Origin: Nitrobacteraceae bacterium AZCC 2146
GTDB taxonomy: Bacteria; Pseudomonadota; Alphaproteobacteria; Rhizobiales; Xanthobacteraceae
Length of the DNA: 64,000 bases
Direction of reading: 5' to 3'
Assembly: GCA_036924855.1 (NCBI GenBank)
Contig: JBAGRP010000001.1
Location: forward strand, 4,402,001 to 4,466,000
Shown here: piece by piece, positions 55,712-63,932 of the stretch
How the letters are laid out: each line of letters begins with the position of its first letter
Position numbering within the stretch: position 1 is the stretch's first letter
Program-made: the position numbers and the translations under genes
Notes under the pieces: model-generated
Database searches by the model: none
Seen by the model: the letters and a program-made list of their open reading frames with translations, nothing else
Told to the model about the DNA's origin: nothing

Positions 55712-58078
55712 TCAGTCCTTGTCGAGCCACTTATTTATTTCTTCTGTTGACATCTTTTCTCCCTCATCGTTCGCGGCTCCGTCGGTGATCTTCGGGCCAC
55801 TGTCATTCGCGTCTTGTCTCATCCGTCGCTTCACCGCCTCGGTAAGCTGTTCGGCCCGCTCCTCCGCGGCAATCTCAGCCTTTCCTCGCAGTGTCCGCTT
55901 TGTCTTTGCCTTGGCTTTTTGGCTTTTGCCGCGTGCCTTGGGTGCGAAACGATCGTCCTCTCCTCTCTCGAAGGCCGCGACTTGCGCCGGAACGAGCGTG
56001 GCCGCACCCATTCCGCTCGTCGACGGATCGGCGGTGGCGAAAAGGATATCGGACGCCTTCATCTCGCCCGGCGGCTGCCTGGAGGGATGATCAAATGTTC
56101 CTTGAGATTGCGCCAACCCGCGGATCGCTTCCTTGGTCTCGCGCGGCGGCATCAGGCGGCCGATCCGCTCCCATATGGCTGTAATCTTGCGCCGAGCGAT
56201 CCATCGCTGTTCGTCGGTCTTAAGCGGGAGATTCTTATCCTTCGCGAAGCGAAGCACCTTTTCTGCATGCCAGAAGGAGATCGGGATCGGCAGTTCGCGG
56301 CGCGCGTCCCGCTGTGCGCCATCGATTTGCGGCCCGAACACGAAGCGGCGGTCGCGGTTTTTGAGCGTTTCAAACCTCGGGGGTTTGGCTGCGTCGTTCC
56401 ATACCTGAATGCAGGAGGCGTCGATCGGGTTATATTTGATCTTCACCCATGAGCGCCCGCTGCCAACTGGCGATTTGGGCTGATCTCGCTTTGGCGCCTT
56501 CGCGACCAGCATGTCCATCAGCCGCGACGTTACCGGCTCGTCGTGGAAAGTCATGTTCTTGAAGCGGATCCCGCGGCGGGTGAGCCTCACTTTGGCCGTT
56601 TGCCCGAGCAGATGGTCGAGGGAACGGACATCGGAGACGACGTGCCGCTTCTTCAATTTGCGTTTCCATGCTTGGGCGGGCGTCTCACCACCGAGACTGG
56701 AGTGCTCGTCGTTGTGGTACGCGATGATGGTGTGGTGCATCAGCTCGTCTAGGTCGCCCAGACTAAGAACCGCGTCCTTCCTGGGATCTATATCGACCAG
56801 GCGCATCTCGGTCGGGCCGAACGGAACCGCGCCCGGCAGCTTGTGGAAGAGACGGTCATTTAAAGTCTTGAAAAATCGCTCGCCGATTGCCTTGTATTGA
56901 GGCCTTCTGACGGGGGACCAAATAGGCTCCATGCCGACATCACGCAGCGAATCCTGGAACGACGGGCTCTTAAATTCCCACGCAGAGTCGACGAGCAGCG
57001 TCTTCGGCAATCCCCAGCCGTCCCAGCCGTCGTTAAAATCGACCTCGGGAAAGACGTGTCGCACATAGTCCTTGGAGCGGACCACGCGCTTCAAGGTCGT
57101 AAGCACCGAATAGAGGCTCGGTGGCTCAAAAGATATAAGATAGCCAAGCACCATGCGCGTCGCGACGTCGATGGCGACGGTCAATGTCGGACGTCCCAAC
57201 GGGAGGCATTGCTCGGTATCAAACACAACCCATGTATCGATGACCGTGTGATCCATGATCACCAGTTCCAGCGGCGAGGTCGCTGTCGGGCTGTCCTTGG
57301 TGCCCACGAATTTGAGAGTGGCCTCATGCTGGCCGTATTTCCGCGACCAGTTGTCGTAGTTGACAGTTGCGTTGATGCGACGCCTCAACGTCTCCGGCCG
57401 TCGGGGAAAATTGGATTCGCCGAGTGGACGTTCGCCGACGGCCCCCCTGCGATCGTTTTCGTTTTTGATCAGTTCGCGGAAACGGGCGTAAGCGTCAGTG
57501 AAGGTCCGCGCTCGAAGGTCCCAATAAAAATCGATGGTTTCTTTGATCGCCTCTTCGACGGACCGAATGAAGCGCTGCCGCGACGATTTTCCTCGACGCG
57601 AGCGAAAGACGCGCAGCGGCCTGTTGCCCGGCTCGCCGCAATTGATGATTGCATCGTAAAGTCGTGCTGGCTGAACGTCGTGGGTGAGGACCTTTTTGTA
57701 GGCCGCCTCTCTATGCATTGCGATGAATTTCGCGAGCCCTTTCTTTCCAAGACTTGCGCCGCGTGTTTCATCCCAGGTGCGAACATAGAACTGGAGCGTG
57801 CGGGCGCGAACGGCGTCCTGCGATAACTCTTCGCCCGGACCGAAGTCACCCATATCGTTGCATGACTTCGGCTTCCCATCAGAACGACGAAAAATGTCGA
57901 CTCTCCTCGCTTTGCCCTGGTCGAGCATTTCGATGAGTTCGGCTTCGCTGAGAGGCAGCCGCTTGGCCGTCTTGTCCTTGAGGAACCAGAGAGTGTCGTC
58001 ATCCCATTCCTCGAGAAAGCGGAATCGTCCCTCGGGAAGTTCGAAGATGTCGCCGACATTGATATCGAGTGTCGTCAT
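55712..58078 (-). CDS. tnsB: TnsB/TniA-like DDE transposase
   Basis: 788-aa Mu-type transposase. The rve catalytic core has Asp in LELVIMDHTVID near 274, Asp in LLVDSAWEF near 363 and Glu in KAIGERFFKTLND near 399, a D-D-35-E spacing. Upstream are DNA-binding regions (RRPETLRRRINATVNYDNWS), and downstream a beta-barrel and a Lys/Ala-rich tail (KARGKSQKAKAKTKRTLRGK) followed by acidic residues, the part that in TnsB contacts TnsC. It performs 3'-end cleavage and strand transfer. Confidence 0.9.
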   Translation of the reverse strand: MTTLDINVGDIFELPEGRFRFLEEWDDDTLWFLKDKTAKRLPLSEAELIEMLDQGKARRVDIFRRSDGKPKSCNDMGDFGPGEELSQDAVRARTLQFYVRTWDETRGASLGKKGLAKFIAMHREAAYKKVLTHDVQPARLYDAIINCGEPGNRPLRVFRSRRGKSSRQRFIRSVEEAIKETIDFYWDLRARTFTDAYARFRELIKNENDRRGAVGERPLGESNFPRRPETLRRRINATVNYDNWSRKYGQHEATLKFVGTKDSPTATSPLELVIMDHTVIDTWVVFDTEQCLPLGRPTLTVAIDVATRMVLGYLISFEPPSLYSVLTTLKRVVRSKDYVRHVFPEVDFNDGWDGWGLPKTLLVDSAWEFKSPSFQDSLRDVGMEPIWSPVRRPQYKAIGERFFKTLNDRLFHKLPGAVPFGPTEMRLVDIDPRKDAVLSLGDLDELMHHTIIAYHNDEHSSLGGETPAQAWKRKLKKRHVVSDVRSLDHLLGQTAKVRLTRRGIRFKNMTFHDEPVTSRLMDMLVAKAPKRDQPKSPVGSGRSWVKIKYNPIDASCIQVWNDAAKPPRFETLKNRDRRFVFGPQIDGAQRDARRELPIPISFWHAEKVLRFAKDKNLPLKTDEQRWIARRKITAIWERIGRLMPPRETKEAIRGLAQSQGTFDHPSRQPPGEMKASDILFATADPSTSGMGAATLVPAQVAAFERGEDDRFAPKARGKSQKAKAKTKRTLRGKAEIAAEERAEQLTEAVKRRMRQDANDSGPKITDGAANDEGEKMSTEEINKWLDKD

Positions 58079-58136
58079 CAGATTTCCGTTGATCGGAGAG
58101 CTGGGGGGGGGGCGCTCAGCGCCGCCCCCGAGCCTT

Positions 58137-58868
58137 TCATGGTTTCGTCACTGCGCTATCGCGCGTGATCTTCTTCCTGATGTCGATTGCGGCCCTACGC
58201 GTACAGACTAGCGCGTGAAGCACTGCCTGTGCTCGTTCGAGAGGGACGTCGGCAGCAGATGCGATGATCTCGATTGCCCTTCCGTAGGGAAGCGCTTCGT
58301 TGATCTGGAAAGCCTCCTCGATCGCGAGACGCTCACGCGTTCCGATCAGTGAGAACTTGTCCTCGCAGATCATCTTCGCGTTCGAGTAGATCGGATTGAC
58401 GTCGATCTCCTCCTCCGCGATTATGATTCGGAATTTCCATCCCAATGCCGCGTAGACGCTTTCGGCCATCGCGATCTTGAAGGCATAGTCGGGATCTGCT
58501 TCGATCTCCTTCTCCGTCCTCTTGACCTCGATGATCTCGATCGTGCCGTCCTTAAGGTCCCGCCTGAGATCGGGGAAGTACAACAGCGGCTTATCGCTGT
58601 GGTCGACCCTGATCTCGAGCCTGTGAGGTTGCGCGAGGTAACGCACGAACTGGCCATCCGCTTCGGATATCCTCATCAGATGACGCTCGCCGAAACCTTC
58701 CCATGTCATGGCGCGTCGTGACTTGCGCGAAACGAAGCGACCTACCGGTTTCGAATGAGCGTACTCAACGAATGTCCGTATCGGTTGCCAGTTCGGCGCT
58801 TCCACAATCATCGCCTTCGATGTCGCGAACATATTCGCGCGAGTATGAAGATTTGCACCATTACTCAT
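58137..58868 (-). CDS. tnsA: TnsA-like endonuclease
   Basis: 243-aa protein. ATG 58868 is fixed by a strong AAGGAGGT site 7 bp upstream. The restriction-endonuclease-like fold is recognised by E61 (TWEGFGERH), D100 (LLYFPDLRRD) and E114-V-K116 (EIIEVKRTEKE), the E-D-EVK triad of TnsA, which cuts the 5' strands so that transposition is cut-and-paste. The C-terminal part (IDVNPIYSNAKMICEDKFSL onwards) fits the TnsA C-domain that binds TnsC. It precedes tnsB by 58 bp. Confidence 0.88.
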   Translation of the reverse strand: MSNGANLHTRANMFATSKAMIVEAPNWQPIRTFVEYAHSKPVGRFVSRKSRRAMTWEGFGERHLMRISEADGQFVRYLAQPHRLEIRVDHSDKPLLYFPDLRRDLKDGTIEIIEVKRTEKEIEADPDYAFKIAMAESVYAALGWKFRIIIAEEEIDVNPIYSNAKMICEDKFSLIGTRERLAIEEAFQINEALPYGRAIEIIASAADVPLERAQAVLHALVCTRRAAIDIRKKITRDSAVTKP

Positions 58869-59278
58869 GGTTGAGACCTCCTTAAGCTCGCGTGGGCTTG
58901 CGGAACGACATCGCCCCGATCGGACCGCGACCGTGGCCGTGTGATGCGAGTACGGCGGCGCCATAAGCGTTGCCGCAACCGCAATCGTTCGGACACGCGT
59001 CGGATTCGGCGGTCCAACTCCTCAACTTCGATGTCGACGGCAATCGAGGCCAACCGATAGCCACCGCCGATCGAAGCGATGACGTCTGCGGCTGAGATCG
59101 TCGGCCGTTCACCGTCGGGCCCACGTGCGATACACGCGCTTCCGATAGTGAATCCGGTGTCCACGTCGGTGCAGATCGCCCGGTAGGGCGAACTCGACTC
59201 TCGCGGCTCGGCGACGGTGATCTCGCAAGTCCGGTAGTCGGATCGCGGTCCCCGCAATGTTAAGAAAGAGATGGCCAT
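58865..59278 (-). CDS. Hypothetical protein upstream of tnsA
   Basis: 137-aa frame with GGAAGGAG 8 bp before ATG 59278. The first 100 residues are plausible coding sequence (SDYRTCEITVAEPRESSSPY, YRAICTDVDTGFTIGSACIA). After about residue 105 the frame becomes Arg-rich, while the neighbouring frame reads ACPNDCGCGNAYGAAVLASH and ends at 58882; a frameshift near 59020 is possible. Unknown function; adjacent to tnsA (3-4 bp overlap if read as listed). Confidence 0.5.
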   Translation of the reverse strand: MAISFLTLRGPRSDYRTCEITVAEPRESSSPYRAICTDVDTGFTIGSACIARGPDGERPTISAADVIASIGGGYRLASIAVDIEVEELDRRIRRVSERLRLRQRLWRRRTRITRPRSRSDRGDVVPQAHASLRRSQP

Positions 59279-59992
59279 GCTCTGGCTCCTTCCTGATTTC
59301 GGAGAGAGCCCGCAGCCGGTGACCGAGTTCGTTCACCATCTTCGGGCAAAGCTCCGCCGTTCCCGCAGACGCAGCACCTGCGGGTTTGCCTTCGTTTCGG
59401 AGCCGGTCTATGAGCCTGCGTGTGGATACGCAGCCGCCCGCGGCCGTTCCCCAGGGTTCGTTCGGATGCCTTGGGCAAAGCTCCGCGCTCGCGGCCGAGG
59501 TGATGCAACACCTCGGTCCCGCCCACGTCCGGAGCGTTGCGCTTTCAAGCGTCGCTAGAGGCTTCCGATGCCGCGTACGTCGCGGCGGCCGATTTCCTGC
59601 TACATGGCAATGCTCTCCCGAGACCGGCGCACGCTTGCGACGGACTTCTTCAGTTTCGGGAATCTTGCGGAGCGCGCCGGGCCGCTTAAAGCCAGCCGGG
59701 ACGCAAAAACGCGACTGCCGCTATTCGGCGGCCCTGTCGCTATCCCCTTCGGGATTCATGGAGACTTTCATGGCACTGCTCCTCGCCGGCGCGAAGCCGG
59801 TAATCGATAGATCGATCGCTTGAGGAGACGGACCTCTCCGCCGGCGCTGCCGGCAGATCCTTTTCGGATCGTCGGCCGGACTACGCCTGGCGTACGAAGC
59901 GCGTCGCCCGCGGGCGCGCGAAAAGGATATGGGTCATTTTGCTCATGATCTCGGTCTAATGCGAAAACATGAAGCAACCTGCCTCGGGTTCG
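59279..59992. other. Structured gap between accessory genes
   Basis: About 700 bp with no good ORF but many inverted repeats, including atccc-cttc-gggat (59740s), a GC-rich gccggcgctgccggc (near 59840) and gatcc-tttt-cggatc (near 59858), plus the two-copy motif described separately. Short frames (for example minus-strand THILFARPRATRFVRQA starting near 59948) cannot be supported as genes. It may hold promoter, small RNA or transposon-related sites. Confidence 0.5.
59340..59519 (-). repeat. Two copies of a stem-loop plus GCGGAGCTTTGCCC motif
   Basis: Read on the minus strand, each copy is a hairpin followed by the identical 14-mer GCGGAGCTTTGCCC and then a GAACGAAC block. Copy A: hairpin ccgaggtg/cacctcgg (59498-59519), 14-mer at about 59475-59488. 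Copy B: hairpin cccgcag/ctgcggg (about 59363-59385), 14-mer at about 59344-59357. The hairpin bases differ while pairing is kept, a sign of selected RNA or DNA structure. Confidence 0.6.
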
Positions 59993-60259
59993 TTAAAGTT
60001 CGACGAAGTCCGCCTTCATGATCTCCTCCGAAGCCTTCGCCAATAACGTCCAGACGCTCTGCCTGCGATCGTGCGCCAGCACAGTGCAAGCGGCCTTGCA
60101 GGGCGGATTGCCGGTCAGCGGGTTTGCGTCTTCCATGACGTCGACTGAGTAGTCAGATACGTGCGCTAAGTTAGAGACGTTGACGACCCGCATCGAGCCG
60201 ATGGTGCGGCGGAGCGGTTCGTATCCGCCGGGGACGAGGTCGACTGTGACGACGAGCAT
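59993..60259 (-). CDS. Small hypothetical protein
   Basis: 88-aa protein with a strong AGGAGGG site before ATG 60259. It reads VVTVDLVPGGYEPLRRTIGS, then VSNLAHVSDYSVDVMEDANP and ends WTLLAKASEEIMKADFVEL. It looks like a compact alpha/beta domain. I know similar short proteins from rhizobial accessory regions but not their function. It sits between the DUF6634-like gene and the structured gap, same strand. Confidence 0.6.
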   Translation of the reverse strand: MLVVTVDLVPGGYEPLRRTIGSMRVVNVSNLAHVSDYSVDVMEDANPLTGNPPCKAACTVLAHDRRQSVWTLLAKASEEIMKADFVEL

Positions 60260-60410
60260 TGAGCCCTCCTGCTGTGGTTAATGATCGCTGGTCTAAACTT
60301 GGTCGCTCGAAAGAGCCGTCGCGTCGACGGCCCGGTGGAATCGACTGACGCTTGATCAAAGCTTCGATAGGTTCATCTTCACTCTTTTCTCACTGGTATC
60401 GGCTTCATCA

Positions 60411-60746
60411 TTACCGCGCGCCAAGCCGATAGACCCGATTCCAGGAGCGTGCCCACTGCCGGTTACGGTCGAGCCAGATCAGTTGTGAAGTATGGATCCT
60501 GGTGCCGTCGGGGTGCTGTGGATGGCCGGCAACGCTTCCCACCAGAACCAGGACCATGGCCTGAGGATCCTCCTTGCGGGCAACGTGCACGAAGCTTGCG
60601 CGCCAGCTCTCAAGCATCGGCGCGCGCTCCAGTTCGAGCAGAGAGGGCTCCTCTCCCTTCATATAGGACTCGAAGTCGCGCTCTAATTGGACCATCTCAT
60701 TCTCTTCTTCAATCGACATGTTCGAAATCCCGGTCATGCTACGCAA
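60411..60746 (-). CDS. DUF6634-like small protein, paralog b
   Basis: 111-aa protein paralogous to the gene at 63110-63439: VGSVAGHPQHPDGTRIHTSQ here against VGSVRGHPILGNRARVHTSQ there, then RQWARSWNRVYRLGA against HGWVRTWSRYYRLGA. Start could be 60746, 60737 or 60719 (all ATG). It begins about 12 bp after the AAA+ ATPase stop. The conserved GHP, HTSQ and W-R-YRLG residues suggest a small beta-rich domain; function is not known. Confidence 0.7.
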   Translation of the reverse strand: MRSMTGISNMSIEEENEMVQLERDFESYMKGEEPSLLELERAPMLESWRASFVHVARKEDPQAMVLVLVGSVAGHPQHPDGTRIHTSQLIWLDRNRQWARSWNRVYRLGAR

Positions 60747-60758
60747 CTTGAGAGGTAT

Positions 60759-62156
60759 CTAGTGTCTCGCTGCGGTAGCATTTCGCGCCGCAACGGTGCC
60801 CGCCACAATCCTTTGCAGCTTACGAATACTGAATCCGGCCTTCTCCCAGGCTCGCCCGATTACCTCGATCTCATCGGTCGCAAGTGGCCACGTGAATGCT
60901 TCCTCCCCGTTCTCGACCGCGAGCTCCCGGAGCACGTTAGCCGCCAACGCCGGCAGGTCTGCGAGCCGCGGCGTCTCCACCCTGACGATGCGATAGCGGT
61001 CCTTCAGCGGCGCCGGCAATTCTTCAATGCTGTTCGCAGTCGCGATGTGTGAAATCCAGGATAGGTCCAACTCAGCATCGAGTGAGACGTCGCGGTAGGC
61101 GCGCGCCGTTTCACGCTCCAGAAATGGCAGGAGGGCACTCCACAAACGGCCATTGCGCGACGATGTGCCTGCCTTGTCGATCTCGTCGATAAAAACGACG
61201 GGGTTCGATATTCGTGTCTGGTTGACAGCTCGCGCGGGCGCGGACGGAACCGTATTACCCCAAGCCTTCGGGCTGCCACCGAACATGTTGTCGCTCGCAC
61301 CTCCGCCGTCATAGCGATACACACCTATGCCGAGCAGGTCGCGGAAAAGTCTGCGCACCAACCGTGTCTTGCCGACGCCTGCGGGACCCGTCAGCAAAAT
61401 CGGCGACAGCCGCACCGGCTCACCTTCATGCAGGTCGCGCAGCAAGAGGTCGATCGCGCCAATGGCATGAGGGTATTCGGCCGTCAGTTTTGCGCGCACG
61501 GCGCCGATGTCTCTGGCAACCCGCAGCGGCAGCTTGGCGTCCACCAGGTCCTTGAATTCGGACTGGTAGTCGTTGAGTTTTGTTGCTTTGCCCTTCGGCA
61601 TGACGACGATGCCCGGTTCCTTCGGCTTGCCTCCCTGACCATCTTCGTTCTGTACGCGCGCCGGCGGTAGACCCTCCGAAGGGTCGTCCTGGTCCAACAT
61701 CGCGAGCCGGACAATCTGGAACATACTGCTATCATTGTCTGTAAAATCACCCCGCGCGGCCTGCCACCAGACGTCGAGACGCTGAAGAATGTCGTACTTA
61801 GTAACCCTTGCCATCGGCCATTCCCAAAAGTGTTCGATGGCCAAGGCAAGCTGCGGCAGCACTATCTCGAAGGTCTGTGGTTCGGTCGGATCGGCCGCCA
61901 GCATCAGTGCACTGAGTGCTTCCTTGCCGTGGCCTGCGGCGAACAACAGGTCGGCGAGAGTTTTGCATGCCTCTTTGCAACGCTTCTTGTCCACAGACCA
62001 GAAATCCGTAGCGACTTCGTCCCGTGGCACGTCGCCGATTTCTTCTATGCGCGACCAGAAAAGCCCCGCGGCGTGCGGCCAGCTGCGTTGCCACAGGAGC
62101 GCTACCGGCAGAGGTACCGATGATAGATTTTTCGATAAGCGGTCGCCGCCAGCCAC
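60759..62156 (-). CDS. Lon-like AAA+ ATPase without protease domain
   Basis: 465-aa protein with GTG start 62156 after a GAGGGAGG site. Residues 1-210 are an uncharacterised helical N-terminal region (SWPHAAGLFWSRIEEIGDVP, CKTLADLLFAAGHGKEAL). The AAA+ module has Walker A GPAGVGKT 257-264, Walker B VVFIDEID 320-327, sensor 1 HIATANS and an Arg-rich KDRYRIVRVE near the sensor 2 side; the FIDEIDKAG pattern resembles Lon/HslU. No Ser-Lys protease domain follows. It follows the phosphoesterase gene by 11 bp. It could remodel or unfold a partner protein or complex. Confidence 0.8.
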   Translation of the reverse strand: MAGGDRLSKNLSSVPLPVALLWQRSWPHAAGLFWSRIEEIGDVPRDEVATDFWSVDKKRCKEACKTLADLLFAAGHGKEALSALMLAADPTEPQTFEIVLPQLALAIEHFWEWPMARVTKYDILQRLDVWWQAARGDFTDNDSSMFQIVRLAMLDQDDPSEGLPPARVQNEDGQGGKPKEPGIVVMPKGKATKLNDYQSEFKDLVDAKLPLRVARDIGAVRAKLTAEYPHAIGAIDLLLRDLHEGEPVRLSPILLTGPAGVGKTRLVRRLFRDLLGIGVYRYDGGGASDNMFGGSPKAWGNTVPSAPARAVNQTRISNPVVFIDEIDKAGTSSRNGRLWSALLPFLERETARAYRDVSLDAELDLSWISHIATANSIEELPAPLKDRYRIVRVETPRLADLPALAANVLRELAVENGEEAFTWPLATDEIEVIGRAWEKAGFSIRKLQRIVAGTVAARNATAARH

Positions 62157-62167
62157 CCCAGCCTCCC

Positions 62168-62947
62168 TCAGATCTCGATCACGTAGCTCGGATCGAAGCG
62201 CATGTTTTCCCAGCCGCGCTGCTTAGGCGGCCAAGGGCCATAGCCCTTTGAATTGCTGACGATGCGCGTGCGCCCGACTGTGAAGTCGCGACTTTCGTGT
62301 GTGTGTCCGTAGATCCAGAGGTCCACGTTCTCCAGGAGGTCAGAGCAGTCGCTGGTATAGGCCGCCGAAAGTATGTCGGTCTCCGTGCCCGCCTTCACAG
62401 CTTCTCGTACGCATCCGTGGTGCGTGACGACGACGGTCCGGTCCGCACGGGCCTCGTGCGTAGCGCGCGCGATGAAGTCGCGGGAGTCAAAGTGACGGGC
62501 GAGCGTGTCCGTTGGACGTAGACGCTCTACATATCGGCGCTTACGGATCCGATGGTAATCGTTCATTCCCTCGGCCGCGTAACTCATGGCGAGATCGCGG
62601 TTCCCGAAGAGTTCGAAATTAGTCCAGAGGGTTGCGCCGACGAATAGCACATTTTCGATCATGACCGCGTTGTTCTGAAGGATGTGAAGAGACGTTCCCG
62701 CGGCCGCCAAGCGCGCCTTTTCGACGGTACGATCGATATCGCAGCCCCAAAATTCATGATTGCCTGCAACGTAGATGATTGGCTCGTCGGTCACGCGGCT
62801 CAACAACCACTCTACACCGCGCTCCATACGGGTGATCAGGTCGCCGGCGACGACAAGGACATCGAAATCCGGACGAGCCGCGCCCGCAGGCAGGTCCCAA
62901 CCACGGGTCTGCTCCATGTGGAGGTCACTGATGATCCACAGTCTCAT
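62168..62947 (-). CDS. Calcineurin-like metallophosphoesterase
   Basis: 259-aa enzyme with a complete metallophosphoesterase motif set: D8-x-H10 (ISDLH), D36 (VAGDL), N63-H64-E (AGNHEFWG), His in VVVTHHGC and GHTH near 213 with the surrounding IYGHTHES. These bind two metal ions and hydrolyse phosphomono- or diesters. No signal peptide or nuclease extra domain (no MRE11-type capping) is seen. It is directly followed by the AAA+ gene, suggesting a functional pair. Confidence 0.88.
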   Translation of the reverse strand: MRLWIISDLHMEQTRGWDLPAGAARPDFDVLVVAGDLITRMERGVEWLLSRVTDEPIIYVAGNHEFWGCDIDRTVEKARLAAAGTSLHILQNNAVMIENVLFVGATLWTNFELFGNRDLAMSYAAEGMNDYHRIRKRRYVERLRPTDTLARHFDSRDFIARATHEARADRTVVVTHHGCVREAVKAGTETDILSAAYTSDCSDLLENVDLWIYGHTHESRDFTVGRTRIVSNSKGYGPWPPKQRGWENMRFDPSYVIEI

Positions 62948-63109
62948 GAACGTTCCTTGATTTCGAGCGAGCCAACGTCGACGTCAACGAGACCGTCGGC
63001 GTTCCGATCGGACCATCGGCAGGCCATGACGCGGATGATCGATTGCAGCGGAGGCGTTCTTTCGTCCGCTTGACGGCGCGAGCACCTGCCACTCACTAAC
63101 CGGAGGTTA

Positions 63110-63439
63110 CTAGCTCTTCGAATCGGGCGCCGGCCCTTCGGGTGCTCCGAGCCGATAGTAGCGGGACCACGTCCGCACCCAACCGTGCTGCGGATCGACG
63201 AGGATGACTTGAGACGTGTGCACCCGAGCACGATTACCAAGGATCGGGTGTCCGCGGACTGAACCAACAATGCAGCGCGCCGATACGAGACCGCATGACC
63301 ACTGATCGATTGTTGGAGCGGCGCTCAAATCCATAGAGCGCGGTATTTCGCCCATCTGAAGATCGTGGAAATCAGAAAGCAAGCTTGTCAGATTGTCCTC
63401 GACAGAATTCAGGCTACCGCATTGAGTGATTATAGACAT
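63110..63439 (-). CDS. DUF6634-like small protein, paralog a
   Basis: 109-aa protein with a GGAG-type site before ATG 63439. It shares the C-terminal core GHP-x-(9)-R-x-HTSQ-x-(9)-W-RxWSRYYRLGAP with the gene at 60411-60746. The N-terminal 40 residues differ. Lying 160 bp upstream of the phosphoesterase, it frames the enzyme pair with the other paralog. Family name is from memory; function unknown. Confidence 0.7.
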   Translation of the reverse strand: MSIITQCGSLNSVEDNLTSLLSDFHDLQMGEIPRSMDLSAAPTIDQWSCGLVSARCIVGSVRGHPILGNRARVHTSQVILVDPQHGWVRTWSRYYRLGAPEGPAPDSKS

Positions 63440-63530
63440 CTTGACGACTCCGCGATTTGCGTCGGCCGCAGTTGCATGGTCACTCGCTGACCAGCGTGAA
63501 AGCCGACCGAGCGAAGGCGATTCGATGAAG

Positions 63531-63932
63531 TCAGAATTTCGCGACTAGCCACAGGTCGCTGAGAAGCCGACAAGATGGGTCGTATTTCGATCGACGCCGT
63601 AGTGCGGAGGAGATCAGAATCGCTGATGTTGCATCACCCTCAAGTGCGCAGGCCAGGACAGCCGACAGCGCTAGGTCGACCTCAGCAACCGTGATCGGTC
63701 GCGCTTTCATTTGTTCGACCGCGACGCGAATTGCGACTGCCGCATCGCCAAGAATTGCGCGAGACCAATCTGGTTCTTCGTGAATTTCGGTCCCAAGCAA
63801 AACTTCGCGGATCCCGCCAATGCCCCTGCATAGAAGAGCACTGGGCCTGCGTGTACGCCACCAAATGAGCGGAGAGAACGGTGCAATATCCGGTGCCAAT
63901 GAAGATGGCGCGCGATTCCCCGATGCGTGCAT
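63531..63932 (-). CDS. Hypothetical protein at right edge
   Basis: 133-aa frame. ATG 63932 is favoured by AGGAGTG 5 bp upstream; an in-frame ATG at 63959 has none. Content: APFSPLIWWRTRRPSALLCR, a hydrophilic middle DWSRAILGDAAVAIRVAVEQ, and a small helical C-terminus VDLALSAVLACALEGDATSA. It is not recognised. It is first in the same-strand row that leads to the transposition genes; more genes may lie beyond the window. Confidence 0.5.
   Translation of the reverse strand: MHASGNRAPSSLAPDIAPFSPLIWWRTRRPSALLCRGIGGIREVLLGTEIHEEPDWSRAILGDAAVAIRVAVEQMKARPITVAEVDLALSAVLACALEGDATSAILISSALRRRSKYDPSCRLLSDLWLVAKF

Larger units (their letters stand above)
52257..58868 (-). mobile_element. Tn7-like transposition module tnsA-tnsB-tnsC-tniQ
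   Basis: Four contiguous minus-strand genes encode an endonuclease, a DDE transposase, an AAA regulator and a TniQ target selector, the core set of Tn7-like elements. Gaps are 58, about 11 and 6 bp. No CRISPR effector, repeats or second TniQ is present. Terminal TGT...ACA ends with repeated TnsB sites were searched by eye on both sides and not located, so the coordinates here cover the genes only; cargo probably lies upstream of tnsA (58.9-63.9 kb and beyond). Confidence 0.85.

Noticed and set aside
58869..58964. N-terminal extension of TnsA
   Set aside because: The longer frame overlaps the upstream gene and ignores the strong ribosome site before ATG 58868.
59340..59519. CRISPR-like repeats near a Tn7-like element
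   Set aside because: Only two copies 131 bp apart with diverged hairpins and no regular spacer; no Cas gene.
60449..60751. Plus-strand ORFs opposite the DUF6634-like gene
   Set aside because: Shadow frames of a gene supported by its paralog.
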